From Centroberyx gerrardi (Eukaryota; Chordata; Actinopteri; Beryciformes; Berycidae), in contig NC_135997.1 in the NCBI RefSeq assembly GCF_048128805.1, positions 1,197,934 through 1,261,933 of the forward strand: a stretch of DNA of 64,000 bases, read 5' to 3'. The notes under the pieces were generated by a model that did no database searches, was not told the DNA's origin, and saw only the letters and a list, made by a program, of their open reading frames with translations. Below are positions 46,278 to 57,387 of this stretch, in pieces (positions within the stretch are counted from its first letter, which is position 1; the number at the start of each line of letters is the position of its first letter). Position numbers and translations under genes: made by a program.

Positions 46278-47245
46278 GGATGACGTGGCTCACGGAAGGG
46301 CTGTTGTTTGGCGGACTTGGCGCATTCGACTCCTGTTTTGGCTAAAATATCTGAAATAAACCAACATCTTTACTTTTTCTTAACATTTTCTTAACACACA
46401 TCTAGATGCAGTGTAATTACTAGTTCGGCTGTACTAGATATTTGATATATTCAGTAGATATATCGTTTTTTCATAGTAATGGTCGCTGACGATCATGGGT
46501 AGGCTAATGTAGCCTTCCGCTATCGTCCAAAACTGACAAAAAAACTTGATTTCTCAGAATCGAAGGTGAAATAATTAAAACGGATGGCCATAACATTAAC
46601 CTATCGTATTGTTGAGTTATCAAGGACACTTTCGTGTTCTTGTGTTGAGAAATGTTAAAGATATCATAGGTTATGTTACGGCTTTAGCTGGCGTCTTGCT
46701 TCACCATAGATAGTAACGGTCGCTGACGATCATGGGTAGGCTAATGTAGCCTTCCGCTATCGTTCAAAACTGACAAAAAAACTTGATTTCTCAGAATCGA
46801 AGGTGAAATAATTAAAACGGATGGCCATCGTATTGTTGAGTTATCAAGGACAGTTTCGTGTTTTTGTGTTGAGAAATGTTAAAGATATCATTAAAATCGA
46901 AGGTTATGTTACGGCTTCTGTGCTCCCGAGTCCTGACTGACAGAAAAAAAAACGCGCTGCAGGCACGAAAGATACTTCCAATTTAAATTAAATAGTTTGA
47001 AAGTCGTGCTGAGTGTCACGAAAAAAATGGAAAAATCGTGTCCATGAACACGAATCGATAGATTAAATTACGTGACTATTTCACGAACTGCCGTGAGACC
47101 GGGTTGGTCACCCACCACCCAATAACTAAGAATTAAGGTTCTCTGGGATATTAAAAGGTTCTTAGTGGAACCAGAAATGGTTCTTCTATGGCATCACTCT
47201 GAAGAACCATTTTCGGTTCCAGTTTGCACCTTTAATTTTCTGTGT
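44273..47245. mobile_element. complex palindromic DNA element of about 3 kb
   Basis: The outer TIRs start ACACAGAAAAATAAAGGTGC and end in the complement, GCACCTTTAATTTTCTGTGT, with GATGCCATAGAAGAACC and GGTTCTTCTATGGCATC just inside. A second pair of ends (GGTCTCACGGCGGTTCGTGA at 44502, TCACGAACTGCCGTGAGACC ending 47101) bounds inverted arms of about 700 bp (44500-45170 with 46440-47105). In the centre two smaller palindromes occur around TTTTAGCCAAAACAGGAGTCG (45222-45371 and 46190-46370). Parts of the arms are also tandemly repeated (44700-44860 and 44900-45115). No transposase frame was found. Confidence 0.8.
46223..46274. repeat. (CA)n microsatellite at a palindrome centre
   Basis: A CA array of about 25 units sits exactly in the loop of the central palindrome. 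The sister palindrome at 45260-45280 has only five or six units at the same place. Confidence 0.85.
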
Positions 47246-49430
47246 AGTACATCAAAATGTCCAGCTTCAGCTGAACCTATGACTTGACCATGTCAAACGT
47301 TCAACCATACTACTGTTGCATCAGACCATAAAGACCATCACATGCAACCTCTTGAGGAAATTTAGATTAGAAATAGAGCCTTCATGAAGAATTAGAAAAT
47401 TAAACAAAGTCAATGTGGATGACATGGTGGACTAAAAGGAACTAAACTATAATGTATGAATACTGTTGGTTTTAATTATTGTCAAAAATGCCCATCTACC
47501 ACAACATTTTGCCTATGTATCAAGGCCTTACACATGTGATGGCTATAGTCCCATACAAACACACATGCACACACACACACACACACACTCTGCCTGACTC
47601 ATTAATGCCTATGAGACTGGATTTGCTTCCAAGCACTGAAACAAACATCCAGTTTGCGTAATGACTGTGTGTGTGTATTTCTACCAAAGGAGTCTGCTCA
47701 CACCTCCTTGTATTAGTGCCAGATGATGACAACTCCAGTCTCAGAGGTATCACTCCAATTAGAGGTGTTAAGAAAATAAAGTTCAAACATAAACACATGA
47801 TGCAGTCTCTTCACTTTACCACATGATGCAATCATGGCTTAAGAAACCAACAGTTAAAAATAGTGCCAGGTGAATTAATCTAATATGGTTTTTCATTTAG
47901 TTAAAATCACTGTCAATCATAACCGAGCACTTTTGCGTGTCTGCTAAGAGTTCAGTATTAACTTCAAGGCCTTGTAACTGCAACTTTATACTTTGATGGC
48001 TGGGATGTAATAACGTAGTATCCTTAAACATATCAGACTGACATTAGGAACATACTTCTGTGATGTAAGCATTTAACAACTAAAGCAAAAAATAAAACAA
48101 TAAAAAATTATCCATAACTTGAAGATCTGCAGTCCCTCGAAAGGGGCCTGGTGATCCAAGTGCCCTGCACACTGATGGACTGTTAATTATTAGGATTGTT
48201 GAAATCGATGCTTTTATTGGTTTTTCTCTACATGATGTTATTTCCAAAGGATGCTATCTGCTTCACATGCTTCTTACCATGTGATCATTGTAACGTTATT
48301 AAGAGAATCTAGACTCAGAAAACGTTATCACTTGGACATTAATTTGACATCAATGATAAACTGTAAACAAGAAAATGCTTTATTTTACAACCCGCTAATT
48401 ATGGTGTAAGCAGTTTTTAATTATGGGGTACTAATAAAATAACAATGCTGTAGTTACAGGATAACAAAACAAGAAGTCCCGGATTGAAGGGGTAACAATT
48501 TTGAAAAAATGAGAGATTTATTATGTATATATGTAATATGTTATGGTGTAACTGTTTTCATAATTACTGCATACTTCAGAAATGTATTACAGGGTACAAC
48601 AATGTAATTGGGGGGACAAAACAAATGTTATTGGTGTTTGTTCCCTGTAGTTATGGAGTAAGTACAAGGTGTGCAGGCTGTAAAACAAAGCAGTGCTTGT
48701 TCCCCTCTTGTTCACAGTAATTATAGGGTAAGAACAAGGTTGCCCCACAGTAAATACAGTTTAACAGAAAATCACATATCTAACTGCTTTGGTAATCAAT
48801 GTTAGGACAGGAGATCCTAGACCAGCTGTTTGGTGACATTTCTGTTACAATATCACATACACAAAAAATATGGAACTTAAACACATAGTAACAGACTTAA
48901 TGAGATACTAATATAACATAATAATATACAGTATGTTGAGATGAAATATCAAATAAATAAAATCAATTTTATAATATAAAATGTAAAATAAAAACCTTCA
49001 TAATCCTAAATTTGGCTTTTGGGGGAGTAGTTTCTGCCTTTTCTTGAGGTCTTCCATCTTCTCTTGCAGTTCAGAGCAGTCTGGACAAAAGTCCTCAGCT
49101 GAGCACAACAAATGTATCCATATTTGCGCTGTTGCTAGGTGCGAATTAAGTTAGAGTTTTGTGTAGATGTGTATTGGGAATATCTGATAAGCATTTGTTT
49201 GTTGCACAACACTGTATTGTCTGCTAGAAGTGCTAACCAGCTGGTTAGCTAGGAGCTACTCAGCTAACGTCAGATGACGTTGTCGTAATCTGCTTTTTAT
49301 TTCTCCTCACAAGAAGCGCTCCAGGCAGCCCTTTTTCCACACAAAAAAACGCTATGTGTGAATGCATTTATTTTAATTTACACTATAAAACAGTTCCAGT
49401 CGACAATTTTTTTTTTTTACGGGCAGCCAC
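47246..49430. other. spacer, non-coding, with a degenerate internal repeat
   Basis: No gene was recognised. A (CA)n array lies at 47568-47588. From 48390 to 48760 variants of TGTAATTATGGGGTAA and of TTGTTCCC/ACAAGGT recur several times. Confidence 0.4.
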
Positions 49431-51060
49431 AGGTCCTATGAGGTGGGGGCCCTACGCAACTTGTGTAGTCTGCGTATAGGGCACACCAGCACTGGTCGGA
49501 ACCCAGACGGCTGTTGCGGAGGCGGTTCAGTGGGTGAGACAAAACAATAGCTCTCACCGTCATGCATCTCTTGGATCTCATGGCAGCAGGTTCGCCAGGA
49601 TGCGCTTGGACACCGTTGGGGAGAGTAACCTCCTACGTATTGGTGTTCACGGACGCCTCCCCACAGGGTGGGAGGGGACCTGTCTGGCACAGTCGGTGGG
49701 TGGTGTGTGGCCTTCAGGGAAACCCGTCACATCAATACTGGAACTAACAGCGGTCCTGTTGGTCCTGCAGCACTTTGCACCTCTGTTATAGAGGAAAGAT
49801 GTGCTGGTCAGGACCAACAACCAGTCAACAGTGGCCTACATCAACAGACAGGGTGGAATTTGATCCGCACCTTTGTTGAAGGTCGCAGAGAGCCTGTGGT
49901 GGTGGGCCATGAGAAACCTCTGTGCTCCCAAGGCGCTGCGCGTTCCAGGCATGGAGAACATGGGAGCCGTTTAGGCGAGCCGGCGGTTTGTTGTCGACGG
50001 GGGGGGGGGCAGTGAAAACTGGCGCCATGGAGACGGATTCCATCTCCAATGCCGCGTCTCCACCATCTCCTTCCCCCATCCGAAAGGCAGAGATGCGGGG
50101 AGACGGCGGCCGTGAAGTGGTGGGGGACAGAGAGGACCCATCCGAGTCCTCCTCAGAGTCTGCCGCACCTAGAGCTTTGATGGCCTGCTGGAGAGGAATC
50201 TCCTCTCCCGGCTCGCTGTCCTCCTCCTCCAGGAAATGGGCCAGACGGTCCACTTCTCCTGCTGAGGTAGGCCGGCGCAGCTTTGGCAGGGGGTTGAGGC
50301 TTCCAGACCCCGGCGTGCGTGCTGCTCGCCCAGACACTCGAAGCACCAAGTGTGGGTGTCGTGCCCGGCGAGGTAGCCAGGACAGGAAGGGCAGCGATGA
50401 GCTGGAGCTGAAGCGTCACTCATTTCGAAGTCGGCCCTCATCCTGATTGGATGAGAGCATAAATGAAAAAAGTTCAACAGGCGCGCTAGTGTGCCATGGG
50501 TAAACCAATAGCGAAGCTGTTAGAAGGCGAAGCCTATGCGAAATAGAACTGGTGGGCTAGAGTCTACGGTGCTGGGGCGCGATGGGGACCAGCCCTGAGT
50601 CGGTCAGTGGTATGTCACTCGTGTTAACACTTAGTGTGTAGCGTTGGTTCACACCCCTCATTCTATTGATAGGTGAGTGGAAGGGACCATATCTGGCTGA
50701 CCTGTAGCACAACATTGCAGTCAATTCATGCTATGGCACGGCATGTTGTTATCGTCACGGCAAGGAGTGAAGTAATCGAGCTTCGCCTCCTAAGCCAATA
50801 GAGTCCCGTTAGAGGGTTACCCTACCGCTCGACGAGTTGCTGAAGACTTAAGTGGATATAGAGCAGAGGGCTGCTCGCTATTTATACAGCAATAGGGTTA
50901 TAGCCCCATAGGGTTGAATAGGCTCATCCTGATTGGCTAAGCATGTAAGGCGACTAGATGAGTGGCTAAGCCAATAAAGGGCTCCGCCTGTGATCATAGA
51001 ACTAGAGTCACAATGCGTAACTATCGTTCCTCCACCTCCCAAATCCCAATTTAACCCCTG
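49430..51060. mobile_element. rearranged DIRS-like retrotransposon fragment
   Basis: Plus-strand pieces at 49600-49960 encode a broken RNase H region (FTDASPQGG, LELTAVLLVLQHF, VRTNNQSTVAYINRQGG) with frame changes and a stop. Minus-strand sequence at 50450-49985 encodes a gag-like N-terminus (HRCPSCPGYL, GHDTHTWCFECLGEQHA, TPCQSCAGLP) followed by an acidic Ser/Pro-rich part. Both are typical of DIRS-like elements. They point in opposite directions, so the copy is inverted internally. The stretch 50451-51060, with repeated CGAAGC and CCTGATTGG words, probably is terminal-repeat sequence. Confidence 0.65.
49971..50477 (-). pseudogene. gag-like ORF of a DIRS-like element
   Basis: A cysteine-rich N-terminus (CPSC, CFECLG, CQSC) is in one frame (50477-50169), and the following acidic region is in another (50349-49825), so a frameshift separates them. 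The family role would be a nucleic-acid-binding structural protein. It is not functional as it stands. Confidence 0.55.
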
Positions 51061-51594
51061 TGTTCTAGGGATGCACTGATCGACCGGCCCGCGATCGAAA
51101 TCGGCCGATATTCACTCTAAATGTGAAATCAGAGAATTTCAATATTTCTTTCTTAAGGCCGATAAGAACCAATCAATGACACTAACCCAAACCAACTAAA
51201 GCAAAACGATTTAATTTAGAATAGTCCTACACTAAGCCTATTTCTGGAAAAAAATCAAGGACTATCTTAAGGGAATAGTTTACCCAAAAATCAACATCTG
51301 GTCATTATCTGCTCACCCTCATGTCAGTGTTAAAACCGGTTAAGTTGATATATCCACATGACACACAGTGAGTTAGCTAACATGTCAGCCTTCTGCCAGG
51401 GCTTTATTCTTTACAGTTACAAAAAGGGCAAAAATGACCATAAAATGACTCTGACTTTAAATTCAGAATTCTGACTTTGGTCTCAGAAGTCTGAATTAAA
51501 ACTCAGAATTCTGAGTTAATTGTCAGAATTTTGAGATTAATCTCAGAACTCAAATAAATGTTTCACATGTGGCCCTAATCCTCTTCCATATTCT
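51061..51594. other. non-coding stretch, no recognised gene
   Basis: GATCGACCGGCCCGCGATCG at 51079 resembles the end of a dispersed repeat. Repeats of TCAGAATTCTGA style occur at 51460-51545. No gene. Confidence 0.4.
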
Positions 51595-51979
51595 TCCAAA
51601 TCCACTGCAGAGGTCTATTTTCCGGAGAGGAGAGGCTTTTTGCTAGCCACATTAGTATGAAAACAACCTGTTACATCAGAGTTGGAGAGGGAGGAGGGGG
51701 AAATTAGGAGAGGAGGTGAGGAGGAATTAGAGAGAAAACGGGAGGAGGGGGTGAAATGGAAGAGAGAAAGGATGAGTAGGGAGGGAGGAGGGATTAGGAA
51801 GGGAGGAGGAGAGAGGAAAGGAGACAAGAGGTGAGTAGGGAGGTGAGGAAGAAGAGAGACAGAGCAGCATAGAGGGTGATGAAGATGGAGATGATGAGGA
51901 TGATGCAGATAGCGAGGGAAGGAGGAGGGACATCAGTCTCCACGAATTAGAGAATGAGAGAGAGAGGGAGGGGAGAGAG
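51595..51979 (+). promoter_or_regulatory. orphan 5' flank of the right TAAR copy
   Basis: This purine-rich block matches the 5' flank of the left TAAR gene (see 41524-41965). In the left copy exon 1 follows directly; here the match stops at 51979, where a transposon begins. Confidence 0.6.
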
Positions 51980-52147
51980 TGCGTTTCATTAGTCGTTTCA
52001 ACCGGCCCTCGTTGAAAGCGGGAGCGAGTCAACAACGATGTAGACTTCACAAGCGCATATTTCCCAGGATGCATTGTGATCGTCCGTCAATTCCGGTGCA
52101 CGAACAGGTGATAAATACAAATGTAAGTAAACAAACAATATTTAGAG

Positions 52148-54496
52148 CAGGGGTGTCCAAACTTTTTTTCCTGAGGGCCACATACAGAAAAATATACGAA
52201 GGACTGGGCCACTCACTAGACATGAGGTATACTGCCTCACTTCTAATGCACTAACATTGGTAAAATCAATCAAATGCAGGTAAATTACGTTTGATAATTG
52301 AACATGTTTGAAGAAAAAAAGCCTCCATCACAGCTCTCCATTAGTAGATTTTCATTTTATTTTTTACAAAAAGGTTGGCAGGTCATTCTCTCAGTGACAG
52401 CCTCAGATTGGTTCTTAGGATGCTGATCCCTCTTCATTGTCCTGTATGAAGGGAGAGACAAGAAGAGAAATAGGGGATGTGGATATTTCAAGCTTGTTAC
52501 ACAAATAAATAATTGGGCTTGTTAACACATCAACTAATGTTTGTTAAAAAATTGTCATCAACTTTAATTAACTGAATTTATTAAGTAATTGGGCTTATTG
52601 ACACATGAAAACTGTGTGTATATTTTTAACTCACCTGTAGTGGGAAGAATGTTGCGCTCAGTGGGAGCAGTGATGCTGCGCTTTGGTCTTAAGGATAGCT
52701 GGCAAGTCAGGAGTAAGTTTTGTGGTTGAGACGCGAAGGACGTCACGGAGATGGCTGTCGGTCATTCTGGTTCTCAATCTGCTTTTGTTCAGCGTTAACA
52801 GAGAGAATGTCTGCTCACAGATGTATGTTGAGCCGAACATTCTCATCATTCGTTTTGCGTGGCGTCTCATCAGAGGAAACTTGCCCTTTTCCAAGCTCCG
52901 GCAGGTAGGGAGAGAAGCTGATGTTGATTCTTCAGAGAATCATCACACTGCATTTCGATCAGTTCTAATTGCAGACTCACTTCCACTTCTTCTGCATCCA
53001 TTGAAAACGGAGCCGCAACCAGTGTGATTTCCTTCTCAATGACAGAAAAATCCTGAAAGCGCTGACTGAATTCTGTAATGAGAGATGTGATCACACACAC
53101 ATATTCTCCCATTTTAGCAGAGAGCTTGGCATTTGGAAATGCGCATTTGATTTCGGTCAGCATGGGGAAGTGCGCTACATTGAAGTTGCGCAGTTGTGAC
53201 TCGAAGAGACGGAGCTTCGCACGGAATGCTTTCATGTGCGCATACAGCTGTGGTACAAGCTGCTCTTTGCCTTGTAGTCTCTTGTTCAGGGTGTTGAGAT
53301 GATCAGTGAGATCAACTAAAAAAGCCAGGTCTGCCAACCATAAAGGGTCACTGAGCTCATGCAGAGGTCTGCCCTTTTCTTTCAAAAACTTGTCGATATT
53401 TGATCTCAGGGAATAAAACACAGAGGCACAGAGGGCTTCTTGGTGGATAATGCAGTGCATTTTGACAGCCTCACCTCCGCTCTCTCGCACCTTGGCGCAT
53501 ACCATAGATGCCATTCCTTTGTGCGCGCCTGTCATTGCTGGAGCCCCATCCATTGTAACTCCACACAGCTTGTCCCATTTAAGTCCAATCTGATCAATTG
53601 CATCTGACACAGCTTCAAAAATGTCCTTACCAGTTGTCCCCTTTAGACTCCGAAGATCAAGCAGTTCCTCCGTAATGCAAAAATTATCATCCACTCCCCG
53701 CAAAAAAATTAACAGCTGTGCAGTGTCCGTGGCATCTGCGCTCTCATCACATGCAATCAAGTAAAAATCGAAAGCACAAGCTTTATCTGACACTTGCTGT
53801 TTTAAGTTAGCCGACAAGTCTTCAATTCGCCGCACAACCGTATTTCTGGATATGCTAACATTGTTGAAATCCTGTGTTTTCTCCGGGCACATTATTCCCA
53901 CGACTTTAGTGAGGCATTGTTTGATGAAGTCACCGTCTGAGAAAGGTTTCCCATGTAGGGCAATGAGTTGAGCTACTTCATAACTGGCTATTGTGGCATT
54001 TTCTTGAGCTTTGTTAGCACGGAAAAAAAACTGTTGCTGGGTTAGCAGGCTAGCTGTCATTTGCTTCACCTTCTCTTCCCGCTCGGCGCCAGTGTAGGAC
54101 GTGAAGGTCTGATGTTTCGTTTCATAATGTCATCGTACATTGTACTCTTTCATCACGGCAACCGTTTCATTGCAAATCAAACAAACACACCTCCCCTTGG
54201 TTTCTATGAAAAAATATTCATTTTTCCACCGAGTCTGAAATTTTCTGCACTCACTTGCAATCTTGCGTCTCTTTGGTTCCGCCATTTCTGGTGACCCTCA
54301 GCAAATGTTTTCTTTGCTTGCTTTGTGGAGACACTACCTAGCTCCACCTAGTGTTGAAACTAAGAATTACAATACAGTTAAGCGCAAATATTATGTGTGG
54401 GCCATAGACCATTATATTTTTAGACTTTGATACGGGCCAATTAAAAATGGATGGCGGGCCGCAGTTGGCCCGCGGGCCGTAGTTTGGACACCCCTG
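52148..54496 (-). mobile_element. hAT transposon (Charlie/GTF2IRD2-type), 2349 bp
   Basis: The termini are CAGGGGTGTCCAAACT and its complement AGTTTGGACACCCCTG. An exact 8-bp target duplication, ATTTAGAG, stands at 52140-52147 and 54497-54504. The internal minus-strand frame is a hAT transposase. Size, TIRs and 8-bp duplication all fit. Confidence 0.95.
52658..54285 (-). pseudogene. hAT transposase with one stop and one frameshift
   Basis: The start is ATG at 54285 (MAEPKRRK). A BED-type zinc finger follows (CLICNETVAVMKEYNV, then H and H). A TGA at 54130-54132 falls inside the finger where an Arg codon is expected. The frame is then open for 399 codons from 54069, with the RNase H-like catalytic core (DESADATDTAQLL, TMDGAPAMTG, MHCIIHQEAL). 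Near 52890 a frameshift moves the C-terminal dimerisation region into another frame (FGSTYICEQTFSLL, SRLRTRMTDSHL), ending near 52658. It is the family to which vertebrate GTF2IRD2 and ZBED-like domesticated genes are related. Only two lesions suggest a recent copy. Confidence 0.9.
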
Positions 54497-54761
54497 ATTT
54501 AGAGGATTTAGACATATTTATGAAAAGAACTCATCTGCAATATTTCATTACTCATTGTTCTGTGCAATTTTTATTATGTATTGTTATTATTAATTATTAG
54601 GCCTGCTTAAGGGCAAATGTGTTCCATTTAAAATATTCTGCTCCCCCTCAGACCCCGCCCCCCTGCTCTGCAAGTGGCCACTCGCATTAAGTATGGTGCT
54701 ACGTATTACCAAGTGCCGAAGGGAAGTGAGGGAGGGCCTGTTAAATGACTAATGAAACGCA

Positions 54762-55320
54762 GCTTTTGTTTTGTTTGTGTGTGTATTGGCGTGGGCGTGG
54801 TCTCCCTTCCTCGTTCTCCTGGTTCCCAGCTCATCACCTCTCCCAGTCTGCTCGCCTGCCTCTCATCAGCTCATCTGCCTGCAGTACATCTACCCCGGCT
54901 CTTCAGCCATTCTTCGCCAGATTGTTGTTTCAACCTCAGTGGTAGATACGCTTCCAGGCCAACTTATGTAGTTTGAACTCCTAGTGATTTTGTCTCTTCG
55001 TGTTTCATGTTCCTAACCAGCCTCTCTTGTGTCCCAGGCTCATCGGCCGCCTGCCTGTCTTCCTGCTTGTCTCCCTGCCTGCCTGCCTGCTAGCAACCTC
55101 CTAGCCTCCAAGCTCCCCCCGCCTGCCACGCTTCCCCTCATCCCACGCTCACGCCAAGCCCCGCTCCTCCCTCCCATCACTCCCCCCTGCTGCCACCGGA
55201 TTCCCATTCCCTGCCATCAGCCCCTCATCCAGATCCTCCTTTACAATAAAACCTTTTTCCTTACCGACACCACTCTGTTCGTGTCCTGCATTTGGGTCCC
55301 TCCTGTGTCCGTACCAGATA
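54762..55320 (+). repeat. dispersed teleost repeat (GTGGGCGTGG ... CTGCATTTGGGTCC type)
   Basis: Phrases such as TTGGCGTGGGCGTGG, TACATCTACCCCGGCTCTTC, CAATAAAACC and CCTGCATTTGGGTCC follow the order of a repeat I recognise from many fish genomes. Pyrimidine-rich (CTGC) repeats lie at 55045-55090. It replaces exon 1 and the first part of the intron of the right TAAR copy. Confidence 0.55.
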
Positions 55321-55393
55321 ACTGCATCTAGTGATAAAATATACTACTGATACTACAAATATTTTTGAATGTAATGCTCCTGTTTCACTCCAG

Positions 55394-56222
55394 GCAGCTC
55401 CACACCCCCACCAACCTCCTCCTCCTCTCCCTGGCTATCTCAGACCTCCTCATGGGCCTCCACCTCCCGGGTGTAATCCTCAAAGAAGAGACCTGCTGGT
55501 TCATGGGTGACATCATGTGTACCGTGGCTTACTTAGACATCTTCACCAACATCTCTGTCTCAGTAGGAAACATGGTGCTCATATCAGTCGACCGCTACGT
55601 GGCTATTTGTGACCCTCTGCGTTACCCCATCAAAGTCACTCACAGAAGAGTTAAAATCTGTGTTTTTCTGTGTTGGGGCTGTGCTGCTTTGTATAACAGT
55701 CTGATTCTAAAGGATCACCTAACACAACCAGGCAGGTATAATTCCTGCGTTGGAGAGTGTGTGGTTGTCATTAACTACAATGCAGGACTTGTTGACCTTG
55801 TTTTTGCCTTTATTGTTCCCGTTACTGTCATCATAGTTCTGTATATGAGAGTATTTGTGGTGGCTGTGTCTCAGGCTCGTGCCATGCGGTCCCACATTGC
55901 AGCTGTCACACTCCGGGTTTCAGTGACTGCTAAGAAATCTGAGAGGAAAGCAGCCAGGACTCTTGGTATTGTCATAGCTGTGTTTCTAATATGTTTCTGT
56001 CCATATTACTGTCTCTCTCTGGCAGGCCAGAACACCTTGATCAGTGCTTCATCTGCGGCATTAGTGGTCTGTCTGTTCTATATTAACTCCTGTTTAAATC
56101 CTGTGATCTACGCCCTTTTCTACCCCTGGTTCAGAAAAGCTATTAAACACATTGTTACACTTCAGATACTGCAGCCTTACTCCTGCGAGGCCAACATACT
56201 GTACAGAGAGGATGTGGAGTGA
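55394..56222 (+). pseudogene. class III TAAR, exon 2 only (right copy)
   Basis: Exon 2 begins after TTTCACTCCAG and stays open for 829 nt to TGA, encoding TM2 to the C-terminus (QLHTPTNLLLL to YREDVE). It has DRYVAICDPL, VDLVFAFIVP and NSCLNPVIYALFYPWF. Position 3.32 is Ile and 3.31 is Asp; Asp5.42 is present. The exon encoding the N-terminus and TM1 is missing: the shared 5' flank stops at 51979, and intron sequence resumes only near 55322 after 3.3 kb of transposon sequence. A start at an in-frame Met at 55365 would give a receptor without TM1. Exon 2 itself shows no disabling change and a 411-bp block is identical to the left copy. It is either a recent 5'-truncated pseudogene or is spliced to an exon I could not recognise. 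Confidence 0.75.
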
Positions 56223-56364
56223 AATAAGATTTTTTCTGTCAAGAGAGAAATGTATTTGCTCATGCTGTTGTTGAGTCAATGAATTCAACAGGCCAAACAT
56301 GTGGACAAAGTAAACAATATGCCCCAGTTTGTTTTTGTTTTTTTTGCATATTCTGTATGTGATA

Positions 56365-57385
56365 GAAATCTGTACTGATCATAGCACACATAAATTCCCT
56401 GTCTCTGAGGAGCAAACACCAGCTCAATGAGAATAAAACTGAAGTTATCTTATTTGGACCACAGCATTTGACCAATATTATTTCTCCTCATCTTGGCCCA
56501 TTGGCCCCCTCTGTTAAACCACATGCAAAAAATCTTGGAGTCGTATTCGATTCAGGATTGAAGTTTGACAAATCAATCAGGTAGTAAAATTAAGCTTCAT
56601 GCAGCTCCGCATCATCTCCAAACTCAGATCAATTCTCTGTACTTCTGACCTGGAGAAAGTCATCCATGCCTTCATATCATCCCGCCTTGATTATTGCAAC
56701 TCGTTATATTTTGGTATCACTCAGTCTTGTTTATCCCGTCTCCAACTAGTTCAAAATGCAGCAGCAAGAGTTTTGACAAGGTCAAAAAAGAGGGAGCACA
56801 TTACTCCCATTCTTGCCTCCCTACACTGGCTGCCTGTTAGCTGCAGAATTGATTTTAAAATCCTGATGTTTGTTTACAAGGTGTTAAATGGTTTCGCCCC
56901 CTCTTACATTACAGAACTCCTGTCCCCATATCACACTGTCAGAGTACTGAGATCGTCTGACCAAAGACTTCTGTCTGTCCCGAGATCCAAGTGTTATGGG
57001 GACAGGGCCTTCTCTATCGTTGCCCCGAAACTATGGAACTCTCTTCCTCCCACCATCCGATTCTCCCCCACTATTGAGATCTTCAAGAGTCATCTTAAAA
57101 CACACTTCTACTCATTAGCTTTTAACTGTGCCTAACTTAACGAGCTCAGGTATTTCTCCTGAAGTCTCTGTAGGTCTGTGTTGTCACTTTGGGCTTTGTG
57201 TGACCATGTGCCTTTCACTATTATTATTATTATTATCATTATTATTTATCATCACTCTGATTTTTCTCCTCTTCTATTGTGTTTGTTTCCTTCTTTTGTT
57301 TGTTTTCCTCTGTGTGTGTTGTAAAGCACTTTGGATCAACTGTGTTGTGTGTAAAGTGCTATATAAATAAAGTTGAGTTGAGTAG
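56365..57385 (+). mobile_element. 3' fragment of an L2-type LINE
   Basis: The frame at 56599-57135 (178 codons) encodes the C-terminal part of L2-like reverse transcriptase proteins (FISSRLDYCNSLYFG, LQLVQNAAARVLTRS, PILASLHWLPV, APKLWNSLPP). The upstream piece NENKTEVILFG is separated by a stop. The 3' end shows GTAAAGTGCTATATAAATAAAG followed by TTGAG repeats, the typical L2 tail. Confidence 0.85.
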
Positions 57386-57387
57386 AA

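Larger units (their letters stand above)
51980..54761. mobile_element. TIR element with a nested hAT transposon
   Basis: TGCGTTTCATTAGTC at 51980 faces GACTAATGAAACGCA ending 54761, a 15-bp perfect inverted match. The match continues imperfectly through GGCCCTC. Without the hAT insert the element is about 425 bp and non-coding. No target duplication was identified, and the class is unknown. Confidence 0.6.

Noticed and set aside
49922..50446. 174-codon plus-strand frame
   Set aside because: It is the antisense shadow of the minus-strand DIRS-like gag region, where the Cys-rich motif is found.
55365..55393. Met at 55365 as the real start of the right TAAR
   Set aside because: This stretch is the intron end (pyrimidine-rich and ending TTTCACTCCAG), identical in position to the acceptor of the left copy; starting there would omit TM1.
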